Shown here: piece by piece, positions 40,140 to 50,967 of the stretch
Layout of the letters: every line of letters starts with the position of its first letter
Position numbering within the stretch: position 1 is the stretch's first letter
Notes under the pieces: model-generated
The model's input: only the letters and a program-made list of their open reading frames with translations
What the model was told of the DNA's origin: nothing
Database searches by the model: none
Made by a program: the position numbers and the translations under genes
Assembly (NCBI RefSeq): GCF_030504625.1
Contig: NZ_JAUKWH010000002.1
Span: forward strand, 1 to 64,000
DNA: 64,000 bases
Origin: Neisseria sp. MVDL19-042950
GTDB taxonomy: Bacteria > Pseudomonadota > Gammaproteobacteria > Burkholderiales > Neisseriaceae
Reading direction: 5' to 3'

Positions 40140-40894
40140 CGGAATTTATCGTTTTGATTCCCGCCCGTTTGTCGTCTTCGAGGCTGCCGCTCAAAGCGCT
40201 GGCCGACATCCACGGCAAGCCGATGGTGGTGCGTGTGGCCGAACAAGCCGCCAAGAGTGCGGCGGCGCGCGTGGTGGTGGCAACCGACCACGCCGATATT
40301 CAGACGGCCTGCAAAACCCACGGCGTGGAAGTGGTGATGACTTCGGATAAACACGAAAGCGGCACCACCCGTTTGGCCGAAGCCGCCGAAAAGCTGAACT
40401 TGCCTGCCGAAACCATCGTGGTAAACGTGCAGGGCGACGAGCCGCTGATCGACCCCGATCTGATTAACCAAACGGCCGAGGTGTTGGCGGAAAACGGCGC
40501 ACCGATGGCCACTGCCGCGCATGAAATTAGTGATTTCGACGAATTCCTTAATCCCAATGTGGTTAAAGTGGTGCTGGCGAAAAACGGCAACGCCATCTAT
40601 TTCAGCCGTGCGCCGATTGCTTATCCGCGCGATCTGATGCGCGAGGGCAGGCGCGAGGTATCGAAAGAAACCGTGCCGCTGCGACACATCGGTATTTATG
40701 CCTACCGTGCCGGTTTTCTGAAAGATTATGCCGCCATGAGTGCGTCGCCGCTGGAAAGCACCGAATCTTTGGAGCAACTGCGTGTGTTGTGGCACGGCCA
40801 CCCGATTGCGGTAAGAATCACCGCCGAGGCTCCCGCCGCCGGTGTGGATACGCAGGAAGATTTGGATAGGGTAAGGGAAGTGTTTCCGCGATAG
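40136..40894 (+). CDS. kdsB: 3-deoxy-manno-octulosonate cytidylyltransferase
   Basis: 252 aa; [60 protein letters not shown]. Confidence 0.97.
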   Translation: MTEFIVLIPARLSSSRLPLKALADIHGKPMVVRVAEQAAKSAAARVVVATDHADIQTACKTHGVEVVMTSDKHESGTTRLAEAAEKLNLPAETIVVNVQGDEPLIDPDLINQTAEVLAENGAPMATAAHEISDFDEFLNPNVVKVVLAKNGNAIYFSRAPIAYPRDLMREGRREVSKETVPLRHIGIYAYRAGFLKDYAAMSASPLESTESLEQLRVLWHGHPIAVRITAEAPAAGVDTQEDLDRVREVFPR

Positions 40895-40910
40895 CTTTAA
40901 TGATAATGAA

Positions 40911-40941
40911 AGGCCGTCTGAAAGATAGTTTCAGACGGCCT
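40911..40941. terminator. Inverted DUS pair between convergent kdsB and rluD
   Basis: AGGCCGTCTGAAAGATAGTTTCAGACGGCCT. Confidence 0.6.
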
Positions 40942-40955
40942 TTTCGGTTGGTTCG

Positions 40956-42080
40956 TCAATCTCTCACGTACACCACTTCGACATCGTAATCGTCGTCGTT
41001 CCAATCGTCGTCGTCTTCATCGTTGCCGATTTTTTCCTGCCATTCCGCTTCGTGGCTTAACGAGGAATCTAAGCCGGCTTCCAAGCGCAATACCGAAAGC
41101 AGGTGATACATATCTTGCGGAATCGGCGCTTCAAACGACACCGTTTCGCCGGTGGCGGGATGGACGAAGCTCAAACGGTAAGCATGCAGGGCTTGGCGCG
41201 CCAAACCTTTTACCGCTTCTTTGGCGGTGTCGGAACAAGAATGGCGCGGATTGCCGTAAACAGGATCACCGGCCAGAGGATGATTGGCTTCGCGCATGTG
41301 CACGCGGATTTGATGGGTGCGGCCGGTTTCGAGCGAGCATTCGATGTAGCTGTGGGCAAGATAACGCTCAAGCACTTTAACGTGGGTAACGGCGGGTTTG
41401 CCGCCAAATTTGACTACGGCCATTTTCAGGCGATTGTGCGGGTCGCGGCCGATTAAAGTATCGATTTTGCCGTCGAAAGGCACGATGCCGTTGGCTACGG
41501 CACGGTAGATGCGCTTTACCGTGCGCGCTTGAAGCTGCTGTACCAAAGCGTTTTGGGCGGGCAGGGTTTTGGCCACCACCATCAGGCCGCTGGTGTCTTT
41601 GTCCAACCGGTGCACGATGCCGGCACGCGGAATCTGGCTTAATTCGGGGCAATGCGCCAACAGGCCGTTGAGCAGCGTGCCCGTCCAGTTGCCGGCTGCC
41701 GGATGCACCACCAAGCCGGCGGGTTTGTTCAGCACGATGACCGTGTCGTCTTCGTAAATAATGTCCAAATCCATTGCTTCGGGTGTGAAAGCAATGTTTT
41801 CTTCGCTGGGGCGTACGGTTACATCGATGAATTCGCCGCCTATCATTTTGTCTTTCGGCTGGGCGGGTTTTCCGTTAACCTGCACGCTGCCTTCTTTAAT
41901 CCACGAAGTCAGGCGGCTGCGGGAATAGTCGGGCAGAAGTTTGGCCAGCACCGCATCCAGTCTCGTACCCGCCAAATCAACCGGAACGGTTAAATTAACG
42001 CAACTTTCTACATCAGGGGCTGCCGAAAATTCCAAATCATCGTTATAATCGGCTTCATTTTCAAAGGAAGAGTTCTGCAT
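40956..42080 (-). CDS. rluD: Ribosomal large subunit pseudouridine synthase D
   Basis: RLDAVLAKLLPDYSRSRLTSWIKEG (S4), GIVHRLDKDTSGLMVVAKT, ETGRTHQIRVHM; start chosen at MQNSSFEN. Confidence 0.95.
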   Translation of the reverse strand: MQNSSFENEADYNDDLEFSAAPDVESCVNLTVPVDLAGTRLDAVLAKLLPDYSRSRLTSWIKEGSVQVNGKPAQPKDKMIGGEFIDVTVRPSEENIAFTPEAMDLDIIYEDDTVIVLNKPAGLVVHPAAGNWTGTLLNGLLAHCPELSQIPRAGIVHRLDKDTSGLMVVAKTLPAQNALVQQLQARTVKRIYRAVANGIVPFDGKIDTLIGRDPHNRLKMAVVKFGGKPAVTHVKVLERYLAHSYIECSLETGRTHQIRVHMREANHPLAGDPVYGNPRHSCSDTAKEAVKGLARQALHAYRLSFVHPATGETVSFEAPIPQDMYHLLSVLRLEAGLDSSLSHEAEWQEKIGNDEDDDDWNDDDYDVEVVYVRD

Positions 42081-42882
42081 GAAAAAAATTCTTTTAGTGG
42101 TTGCTTTAGGTTTTGCCCTGGGCAGCTGCGCCTCGACAGGCACAATCGACAAAGATGCTCAAATTACTCAAGACTGGGCGGTGGAAAAACTCTACGCCGA
42201 AGCCCAAGACGAGTTAAACAGCAACAATTATACGCGAGCCGTTAAGTTATACGAAATTTTGAAATCACGTTTCCCTAACGGACGCTACGCGCAACAGGCG
42301 CAATTGGATACCGCATACGCCTATTATAAAGACGACGAACCGGAAAAAGCGCTGGCAGCCATCGACCGCTTCCAACGCAACCATCCGCAGCATCCCAATA
42401 TGGATTATGCTTTATACCTCAAAGGCTTGGTATTGTTTAACGAAGATAAGTCTTTCCTGAACAAACTGGCTTCGCAAGACTGGTCCGACCGCGACCCCAA
42501 AGCCAACCGTGAAGCGTATCAGGCTTTCTCGCAGTTGGTTTCCCAATACCCCAACAGTAAATATGTAGGCGATGCCACCGAGCGTATGGCCAAATTGGTT
42601 GATGCTTTGGGCGGCAATGAAATCGCCGTTGCCCGCTATTACATGAAACGCGGCGCTTATCTGGCAGCCGCCAACCGCGCGCAAAAAGTGGTGCAGCAAT
42701 ATCAAAACACCCGTTTTGTGGAAGAGTCGCTGGCCATCATGGAGCTGGCCTACCGCCGCATCAACCAACTCGGGTTGGCAGACGATGCCCGCCGCGTGTT
42801 GGAGAAAAACTTCCCCAACAGCCCGTATCTGCAAAAAGAATGGCGCGTGGACGGCATGCCGTGGTGGCGTTATTGGAAGTAA
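42079..42882 (+). CDS. bamD: Outer membrane assembly lipoprotein BamD/ComL
   Basis: 267 aa; lipobox LGSCAS, TPR repeats YKDDEPEKALAAIDRFQRNHPQHPNMDYALYLKGLVLF. Confidence 0.95.
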   Translation: MKKILLVVALGFALGSCASTGTIDKDAQITQDWAVEKLYAEAQDELNSNNYTRAVKLYEILKSRFPNGRYAQQAQLDTAYAYYKDDEPEKALAAIDRFQRNHPQHPNMDYALYLKGLVLFNEDKSFLNKLASQDWSDRDPKANREAYQAFSQLVSQYPNSKYVGDATERMAKLVDALGGNEIAVARYYMKRGAYLAAANRAQKVVQQYQNTRFVEESLAIMELAYRRINQLGLADDARRVLEKNFPNSPYLQKEWRVDGMPWWRYWK

Positions 42883-42911
42883 AAAGCATGAAATCGGTAT
42901 CATTATGATAA

Positions 42912-42943
42912 AGGCCGTCTGAAACACCCGTTTCAGACGGCCT
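42912..42943. terminator. Inverted DUS pair downstream of bamD
   Basis: AGGCCGTCTGAAACACCCGTTTCAGACGGCCT. Confidence 0.55.
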
Positions 42944-43003
42944 TTGCTTGTAAAAGCCAAACATGACCCCATGTGCGGTAAAAATATTCGAGAGAATTTT
43001 GCC

Positions 43004-43552
43004 ATGAATTTAGCAGATCATTTTCTGGTGGCCATGCCTTCGATGGACGACCCGTTTTTCGAAGGCAGCGTGGTTTATTTATGCCAACACGACGAAGACG
43101 GCGCAATGGGCATTGTTATCAACAAACCCTCGCCGGTAACGATGGATTTGATTTTTGCTGCCGCCGATACCAATATCCCCGAGCGTTTCCAAAACGAATG
43201 GGTAATGATGGGCGGGCCGGTGCAGATAGACCGCGGTTACGTGGTGCACACGCCAGTGGGCGACTGGCAGAGCAGTTTGGTGGTAAACAACGACGTTGCA
43301 TTAACCACTTCGCGCGATATTATTGAGAATTTGTCGCGGCCCGATGCGGTGGATAAAGCCGTTGTCAGCATCGGATATGCAAGTTGGGAAGCAGGCCAGC
43401 TTGAGCGCGAGCTGGCGGAAAATGCGTGGTTGACCGTGCCTGCCGACATGCATATTTTGTTTGATTTACCTTATGCCGAGCGGTACGAAGCCGCGTTTGC
43501 CAAAATCGGCATCAATCCCAACCTGATTATGAGCGGGTCGGGGCATGCTTAA
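43004..43552 (+). CDS. yqgE: UPF0301 (YqgE/AlgH) family protein
   Basis: [47 protein letters not shown]...[25 protein letters not shown]. Confidence 0.96.
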   Translation: MNLADHFLVAMPSMDDPFFEGSVVYLCQHDEDGAMGIVINKPSPVTMDLIFAAADTNIPERFQNEWVMMGGPVQIDRGYVVHTPVGDWQSSLVVNNDVALTTSRDIIENLSRPDAVDKAVVSIGYASWEAGQLERELAENAWLTVPADMHILFDLPYAERYEAAFAKIGINPNLIMSGSGHA

Positions 43553-44003
43553 AGCACCGCACGGCACAACGTTGGCGTTTGATTTCGGCGAGGCGCGCAT
43601 CGGCGTGGCGGAAGGCGATGCCGAAGTAGGCACGGTGCACCCGCTTGCCACCGTTGCGGGAGAGGGTAATGATGTCAAATTTGCCGCGATTGCCAAATTG
43701 GTCGACGAATGGCAGCCGGTGCAGTTGGTGGTGGGGCTGCCTGTTCATGCCGACGGAACCGAGCACGAGCTTACCCGCTTGAGCCGTAAATTCGGCCGCC
43801 GTTTGCAGGGGCGGTTTCGGTTGCCGGTTTATTGGGTGGACGAACGGATGTCGTCGCTCTATGCCGAAAGCCTGCTGGCGGAAGCGCAAGTGTTCGGCCG
43901 CAAACAAAAACAAGTGTTAGACCAAGTGGCCGCCCAAGCTATTTTGCAGAGTTTTTTCGAAGGCGGTGCGGCCGAGTATTTTAACGGCGGGGAAACCGGT
44001 TGA
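43545..44003 (+). CDS. ruvX: Holliday junction resolvase-like RuvX/YqgF
   Basis: 152 aa; [55 protein letters not shown]; 8-bp overlap with yqgE. Confidence 0.95.
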   Translation: MLKAPHGTTLAFDFGEARIGVAEGDAEVGTVHPLATVAGEGNDVKFAAIAKLVDEWQPVQLVVGLPVHADGTEHELTRLSRKFGRRLQGRFRLPVYWVDERMSSLYAESLLAEAQVFGRKQKQVLDQVAAQAILQSFFEGGAAEYFNGGETG

Positions 44004-44014
44004 AAATTAAACGA

Positions 44015-44069
44015 AGGCCGTCTGAAAACAAGGTTGCAGCTTTGCCGGAGCCTTGTTTTCAGACGGCCT
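44015..44069. terminator. Extended inverted DUS hairpin (19-bp stem)
   Basis: AGGCCGTCTGAAAACAAGG...CCTTGTTTTCAGACGGCCT then TTTT. Confidence 0.7.
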
Positions 44070-44290
44070 TTTGCATGCAGTGATATTCACTTGGCACACC
44101 AGATTCCGTTTGGAGTCCGCCCTTGTTTCACGTTATAATTCTTTTTCAGACGGCCTGAAGCAACACAGGCCGTCTGAAAACGTATCTAACCTGAGCCAAA
44201 GCCTGCCTGAAACCCTAACCATGCACATATATTCAGCTTGTGTGCATCATTAGTGTTTTAGCGGCTGCGGCTCTTACCGAAAGGAACGAA

Positions 44291-46429
44291 ATGTTCAACA
44301 AACACGTTAAATCTTTCCAATACGGCGAACACACCGTTACCCTCGAAACCGGCGAAATCGCCCGCCAAGCCGCGGCAGCCGTGAAAGTTTCTATGGGCGA
44401 CACCGTGGTTTTGGTAGCCGTTACCGCCAATAAAGACGTTAAAGAAGGCCAAGACTTTTTCCCGCTGACGGTTGATTATCTCGAGCGCACTTATGCTGCG
44501 GGTAAAATCCCCGGCGGTTTCTTCAAACGCGAAGGCAAGCAAAGCGAAAAAGAAATCCTTACCAGCCGCTTAATCGACCGCCCCATCCGCCCGCTGTTCC
44601 CCGAAGGTTTCTACCACGACATCCAAATCGTAGCGATGGTGGTTTCCGTTGATCCCGAAATCGACTCCGATATCCCTGCCATGATCGGTGCTTCTGCCGC
44701 GCTGGTGTTGAGCGGCGTGCCGTTTGCCGGCCCGATCGGTGCTGCGCGCGTGGGTTATGTGAATAACGTTTATGTGCTGAACCCGACCAAAGTGCAACTG
44801 GCGAAATCGCAAATGGATTTGGTGGTTGCCGGTACGCAAAAAGCCGTGCTGATGGTGGAATCCGAAGCGCAAGAGCTGCCCGAGCACGTGATGTTGGGCG
44901 CGGTGGTTTACGGCCACGAGCAAATGCAGGCCGTAATTAATGCCATCAACGAATTTGCCGACGAAGTCAACCCCGAAGTATGGGATTGGAAACCTGCCGA
45001 AACCGACAGCGCATTGGTGGAAAAAATCCGTGCAATCGCCGGCGAGACCATCGGCGAAGCGTTCAAAATCCGCCAAAAACAAGCCCGTTCCGCCAAGCTC
45101 GACGAAGCATGGAATGCGGTTAAAGATGCGTTGATTACCGAAGAAACCGACACGCTTACCGCCAACCAAATCAAAGGCATTTTCAAACAACTGGAAGCCG
45201 ATGTTGTGCGCGGCCAGATTTTGGACGGCCAACCGCGTATCGACGGCCGCGACACCCGCACCGTGCGCCCGATCAACATCCAAACCGGCGTATTGCCGCG
45301 CACCCACGGTTCCGCCTTGTTTACCCGCGGCGAAACCCAAGCCTTGGCAGTGGCCACTTTGGGCACTCAGCGCGACGAGCAAATCATTGATGCCTTGAGC
45401 GGCGAATACACCGACCGCTTCATGCTGCACTACAACTTCCCACCATACTCTACCGGTGAAGTGGGCCGTATGGGTGCGCCGAAACGCCGCGAAATCGGCC
45501 ACGGCCGTTTGGCCAAACGCGCGCTGGTTGCTGTGTTGCCTTCTCCGGAAGAATTCAGCTACACCATGCGCGTGGTTTCCGAAATTACCGAGTCTAACGG
45601 TTCGTCTTCGATGGCCTCCGTGTGCGGCGGCTGTTTGAGCCTGCTGTCTGCCGGTGTGCCGTTGAAAGCGCATGTTGCCGGTATCGCCATGGGCTTGATT
45701 TTGGAAAACAATAAATTCGCCGTGTTGACCGACATTTTGGGTGACGAAGACCACTTGGGCGATATGGACTTCAAAGTGGCCGGTACCACCGAAGGTGTTA
45801 CCGCGCTGCAAATGGACATTAAGATTCAAGGTATTACCAAAGAAATCATGCAGATTGCTTTGGAACAGGCCAAAGAAGCGCGTATGCACATTCTGGCGCA
45901 AATGAAAGAAGCGGTTGACGGCCCGCAAGAGCTATCCCAACATGCTCCGCGTCTGTTTACCATGAAGATCAACCAAGACAAAATCCGCGATGTGATCGGC
46001 AAAGGCGGCGAAACCATCCGCGCGATTACTGCGGAAACCGGTACCGAAATCAACATTGCCGACGACGGTACGATTACCATTGCCGCCACCACTCAAGAAG
46101 CGGGCGATGCGGCGAAAAAACGCATCGAAGAAATCACCGCCGAAGTGGAAGTGGGCAAAGTGTACGACGGCACCGTGTTGAAACTGTTGGATAACAACGT
46201 CGGCGCCATCGTTTCCGTGATTCCGGGTAAAGACGGTTTGGTACACATCAGCCAAATCGCCCACGAGCGCGTGAAAAACGTGAGCGACTACCTACAAGTC
46301 GGCCAAAACGTGAAAGTGAAAGCATTAGAAGTGGACGACCGCGGCCGTGTGCGCCTGTCGATGAAAGCTTTGATCGAAGCGCCCGAACGCGAGCCGCGCC
46401 AAGAGCAACAGGCTGACGGCGAGTCGTAA
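44291..46429 (+). CDS. pnp: Polyribonucleotide nucleotidyltransferase
   Basis: 712 aa; [60 protein letters not shown]1 domain. Confidence 0.98.
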   Translation: MFNKHVKSFQYGEHTVTLETGEIARQAAAAVKVSMGDTVVLVAVTANKDVKEGQDFFPLTVDYLERTYAAGKIPGGFFKREGKQSEKEILTSRLIDRPIRPLFPEGFYHDIQIVAMVVSVDPEIDSDIPAMIGASAALVLSGVPFAGPIGAARVGYVNNVYVLNPTKVQLAKSQMDLVVAGTQKAVLMVESEAQELPEHVMLGAVVYGHEQMQAVINAINEFADEVNPEVWDWKPAETDSALVEKIRAIAGETIGEAFKIRQKQARSAKLDEAWNAVKDALITEETDTLTANQIKGIFKQLEADVVRGQILDGQPRIDGRDTRTVRPINIQTGVLPRTHGSALFTRGETQALAVATLGTQRDEQIIDALSGEYTDRFMLHYNFPPYSTGEVGRMGAPKRREIGHGRLAKRALVAVLPSPEEFSYTMRVVSEITESNGSSSMASVCGGCLSLLSAGVPLKAHVAGIAMGLILENNKFAVLTDILGDEDHLGDMDFKVAGTTEGVTALQMDIKIQGITKEIMQIALEQAKEARMHILAQMKEAVDGPQELSQHAPRLFTMKINQDKIRDVIGKGGETIRAITAETGTEINIADDGTITIAATTQEAGDAAKKRIEEITAEVEVGKVYDGTVLKLLDNNVGAIVSVIPGKDGLVHISQIAHERVKNVSDYLQVGQNVKVKALEVDDRGRVRLSMKALIEAPEREPRQEQQADGES

Positions 46430-46444
46430 TCCGGTCTGCACAAG

Positions 46445-46474
46445 AGGCCGTCTGAAAAAGATTTCAGACGGCCT
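46445..46474. terminator. Inverted DUS pair downstream of pnp
   Basis: AGGCCGTCTGAAAAAGATTTCAGACGGCCT. Confidence 0.55.
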
Positions 46475-46525
46475 TATTCCGTTTATTACCGATGCCGTCT
46501 GAAAAAACGATGGACGGAAAAATAA

Positions 46526-47440
<915 letters not shown>

Positions 47441-47460
47441 GCTGCTCGGAATCATGAAAG

Positions 47461-47491
47461 AGGCCGTCTGAAAAAAGATTTCAGACGGCCT
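47461..47491. terminator. Inverted DUS pair between convergent hemF and znuD
   Basis: AGGCCGTCTGAAAAAAGATTTCAGACGGCCT. Confidence 0.6.
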
Positions 47492-47508
47492 CTTGCCTAG
47501 CGGTTGTT

Positions 47509-50025
47509 TTAAAATTGCAAATTGAAGTTAAACACAAAATTTCTGCCCATCTGCGGTACATAAGGCAGGTAAGAATTATGAATATATACTTTTTCGTTCA
47601 ACAGGTTGTTACCGTTTAATGATACGGTATATTTCGATTTTCCGAGTTTGTTACGATAGCTGATGCCTGCGTTGACCAGATGATAACCTTTGGTAGCATC
47701 TTCTAAAATCGGCACCGGCACAAGTTTGCTGCTTTTTATTTCTCCGGTTTCCTCTTCTTCTTCAGTCAGGTTTCTTTCTTTGGTAAACAAAGATGTCGAC
47801 GTTTTATTTTGAGCGAACACACGGGTGTATTCTAGTGATCCTGACCAACGTTCATTGAATTCACTGTTGAGGCGGAACCCGAGACGGGCGGGCGGCACGC
47901 GTGCTGCGTTGCGGTCGGGCTGATGCACGGTTTCTATGCCGATTAAATCGTAGCAGGTATCGATGTCGCCGGAAGCATCGGTACAGTCGTATCCCGGCCC
48001 GTAGATTTTATCTCCGTAAATATTAGGCAGGTTAACCAGTTTGCCGCGAACATAATCGCCGAATACCGTGGCTTTGTGTCCGGGCAGGAAACGGTATCCG
48101 GCTTCGCCTTCTATACCGTAGAAACGGGCTTTGGTTTGGTTGTAGCGGCGGATAAACAGGTTACCGCTTCTGTGCAGACTCTCGTTGTGAATGTAATTGT
48201 GGAAACGGTTATGATAGGCGCTGATTTTGTAGTCCCATTTTTCCGATTGATGGATCAGGCCGATTTCAAAATTGTTTGAACTTTCTTTTTTCAAATTTTT
48301 ATTGCCATGCTCGAAAGAGTTGGTTGCAAGGTGCTTGCCGTGATAGTAAAGCTCCATCGGTGTAGGCAGTCTTTCGTTGTGCGAAGCGCTCAAAGAGAGG
48401 CGGTAATTGGGGTGAAAGTCCCATAATGCAGTGCCCGAATATGAAAAAGCTTTTTGTTTATAGGCCGAAAGGTCGGGACGTTCGATTTTTTTAAATTCGT
48501 TTTCATGATTGGCGATGTAGCGGTTCAGTGCGTCGTGGTCGTAATGAATCGGAATACGTTGTTTTTCCCAACGCGCACCGGCTTCAAAGATAAAATCTTT
48601 CAAGCGGTATTGCTCTACCGCAAACAGGCTGAATTGCTTGTTGGTGTTGGGTGCCAATACATGCCGGTCTTTAAAAAAACGCTCATGGTACTGTTCAACA
48701 CGGCTTTTTTGTGTTTGATATTGGATGCCGAATACACCTTTCAGGTTACCAATGGGGGTATGATAGGTTTCCAAACGGGTGTTGAAACCTTTGTTGCTAA
48801 AGCTGGCGTCAGGTTTACCTTTTCTTTCCATAGCTTTTTTTCTTTTCAGCTTTCTAGCAGAGTCGCCGTAGTCTTTATCATCATAAAACTTGCCGTCATT
48901 GAGCTCATCGTGGAAATAATCGGCGTAAGCTATGCTTGCTTTGAATTTGTCTATGCCGGGAAACGGTTTGCGCCATTCCCCCCGCAGATCATAACGTTTT
49001 GAGCGCATTTCTATTTGCGGCCCCGGGCCGCTATGATCATGTTTGTGCCCATAAACATTGTTATGGTTGTGGGGTTCGTTTGCATCGTAGGGCGTACCGC
49101 AATGAAAATGGAGTTTTTTTACCATATGCTCGTCGCCCATCAAATGCGGATATACATTCAAATAATCATAATGTTTGAAATCATTCCCCTGTATATCGAA
49201 TATATGTGCGCTACATGGATCAAACATATGGTTATGCCCCGGTATGCCGTATTCATCTTTGCGATGGCTGTATGATGCTCCGATATAGCCTTTGCTGCCT
49301 ATCCATGATGCGCCTATCGTGCCGACATGGGATTTATTGTTGGAATCCGGCAGGTAATACAGTTTCTCGCCTAAATTGATGCCGGGCACTTTATAGTTTT
49401 CCGATTTCCGTGCCAAACCTTCGGCACGGATGGCGATGTGGTCGCCCACGCCCAATGTAGCGCCTACGGTAGACGCTTTTTCTTGGCTTGCGGTATCGAA
49501 ACGCACCACTGCTTCGCCTTCATAGCCTTTTACCGGCACTCGGTCGGGAATGCGGTTGTCGACAATGTTGACTACGCCCGCCGGCGATGCGGAGGCATAC
49601 ATCAATGTGGGTGTGCCGCGCACCAGTTCCACTTGTTTGGCAAGCAGCGTGTCGGCTGCAACGGCATGGTCGGGAGATAGGGCGGACATATCGACCACGT
49701 CTGATCCGTTTTGTAGAATTTTTACCCGCACACCTTCTTGGCCGCGGATAACCGGCGCACTGGCTCCGCCGCCGAACGGGTTGCTGTGTACGCCCAATTC
49801 ACCTGCCAGTGCGTTTCCCAATGTGGCGGAACGGGTTTTGAATTTTTCACCGTTGATGACTACATCGCTCGCTTTGCGCCCTTGCGCAAAAGGCAGGGAT
49901 TGGTTCGCAATGCGTTTGGCTTTCACGTTAACTTCAGGCAGTGTTTCATTATTTTCAACTACTTCAGCCCATGCTCCGCTGCCTACTGCCAACAACGATA
50001 ACATGATTATTTTTTTTGCAAACAT
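47509..50025 (-). CDS. znuD: TonB-dependent zinc receptor ZnuD-like, His-rich loop
   Basis: 838 aa; plug VRGTPTLMYASASPAGVVNIVDNRIPDR; loop HNHMFDPCSAH...HNHNNVYGHKHDHSG; C-terminal FNFNLQF. Confidence 0.9.
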   Translation of the reverse strand: MFAKKIIMLSLLAVGSGAWAEVVENNETLPEVNVKAKRIANQSLPFAQGRKASDVVINGEKFKTRSATLGNALAGELGVHSNPFGGGASAPVIRGQEGVRVKILQNGSDVVDMSALSPDHAVAADTLLAKQVELVRGTPTLMYASASPAGVVNIVDNRIPDRVPVKGYEGEAVVRFDTASQEKASTVGATLGVGDHIAIRAEGLARKSENYKVPGINLGEKLYYLPDSNNKSHVGTIGASWIGSKGYIGASYSHRKDEYGIPGHNHMFDPCSAHIFDIQGNDFKHYDYLNVYPHLMGDEHMVKKLHFHCGTPYDANEPHNHNNVYGHKHDHSGPGPQIEMRSKRYDLRGEWRKPFPGIDKFKASIAYADYFHDELNDGKFYDDKDYGDSARKLKRKKAMERKGKPDASFSNKGFNTRLETYHTPIGNLKGVFGIQYQTQKSRVEQYHERFFKDRHVLAPNTNKQFSLFAVEQYRLKDFIFEAGARWEKQRIPIHYDHDALNRYIANHENEFKKIERPDLSAYKQKAFSYSGTALWDFHPNYRLSLSASHNERLPTPMELYYHGKHLATNSFEHGNKNLKKESSNNFEIGLIHQSEKWDYKISAYHNRFHNYIHNESLHRSGNLFIRRYNQTKARFYGIEGEAGYRFLPGHKATVFGDYVRGKLVNLPNIYGDKIYGPGYDCTDASGDIDTCYDLIGIETVHQPDRNAARVPPARLGFRLNSEFNERWSGSLEYTRVFAQNKTSTSLFTKERNLTEEEEETGEIKSSKLVPVPILEDATKGYHLVNAGISYRNKLGKSKYTVSLNGNNLLNEKVYIHNSYLPYVPQMGRNFVFNFNLQF

Positions 50026-50049
50026 TGTTAAATTAACCTCTTTTAGTGT

Positions 50050-50064
50050 TGTTATAATATAACG
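50050..50064. promoter_or_regulatory. Candidate Zur box upstream of znuD
   Basis: TGTTATAATATAACG contains the perfect palindrome GTTATAATATAAC, resembling the neisserial Zur motif TGTTATDNHATAACA. Confidence 0.75.
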
Positions 50065-50159
50065 TTTGCATTCTAAGTTAATTTAAGTTAAGAAGTCAAC
50101 GGCAAGATGTGAGTAATATCAATTTCACATATAAAAAATTTAACTTGATATTAAAAGAG

Positions 50160-50189
50160 AGGCCGTCTGAAAAAGTTTTCAGACGGCCT
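50160..50189. terminator. Inverted DUS pair downstream of the RDD gene
   Basis: AGGCCGTCTGAAAAAGTTTTCAGACGGCCT. Confidence 0.55.
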
Positions 50190-50216
50190 CTGTGTCGATG
50201 TAAAATGTAAATGCCG

Positions 50217-50732
50217 TTATTTTTTTTCTTTCAAATCCACCAATCGGGTGCCAGCCAAATAATCGTATAAAAACTGGCGGTCGGGGTTTAACAGCGCAAA
50301 TCCCCACGGCAATATCCACCAAATCAATGCCGCGCCGAACGCGGGTTTGGGCGGGATGCCGAGCAAGTGGCGCAGAGCGGCGTAAGCCAGCATAGGCACA
50401 AAAACGATAAATACGCATGCCCACATAAAACGCAGGCGCAGTTGCGACAGCGGCGGGCGTGCGCGGTGAAAATTGGTCAGGCCGATTTTCCAGACGCGCA
50501 TCGGCAGCGTTTGCCCTTGTTTGTGCCAGTTTGCTTTGAAATAGAGCCACCATGCACCGAGCAGCAACAATGTGGCGGCAAGGCTGGCAAGAACCGGAGA
50601 AACGGCGTTCAACAACATGGCCGCAGCACCGGCGGCTAACGCGGCAACGGCGGTAACGGCACCGATGAGCAGGGCTTCGTAGAGCAGGGCGGCGAAACGG
50701 CGTTTGAGCGGGGCGGTAGGAAAATCAGACAT
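50217..50732 (-). CDS. RDD family membrane protein
   Basis: 171 aa; PLKRRFAALLYEALLIGAVTAV...LPMRVWKIGL...QFLYDYLAGTRLVDLKEKK. Confidence 0.88.
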   Translation of the reverse strand: MSDFPTAPLKRRFAALLYEALLIGAVTAVAALAAGAAAMLLNAVSPVLASLAATLLLLGAWWLYFKANWHKQGQTLPMRVWKIGLTNFHRARPPLSQLRLRFMWACVFIVFVPMLAYAALRHLLGIPPKPAFGAALIWWILPWGFALLNPDRQFLYDYLAGTRLVDLKEKK

Positions 50733-50967
50733 GATGGCTTCGTGCTAATAAACTGCGCGGATATTAGCAGAAACCGCGCTGCTTGTGGGCAGCTTTGGCG
50801 CACTGGTAGAAACAAACGTTTCGCGACATATCAGTGAAAAACAGAAGCCTTTCAGACGGCCTTTTGCCTGAACGGAGCCGTTGCCGCTTGCTGTGCAAAC
50901 ATACGATAATAGCTTGAGTTTTTGCGTTAAGGCCGTCTTAAAAATATCCTGAAACAGAGAGAGAAAT

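Noticed and set aside
44570-45928. 452-aa minus-strand ORF antisense to pnp
   Set aside because: Composition (F, H, Q, G rich) is typical of an antisense shadow; pnp is certain on the plus strand.
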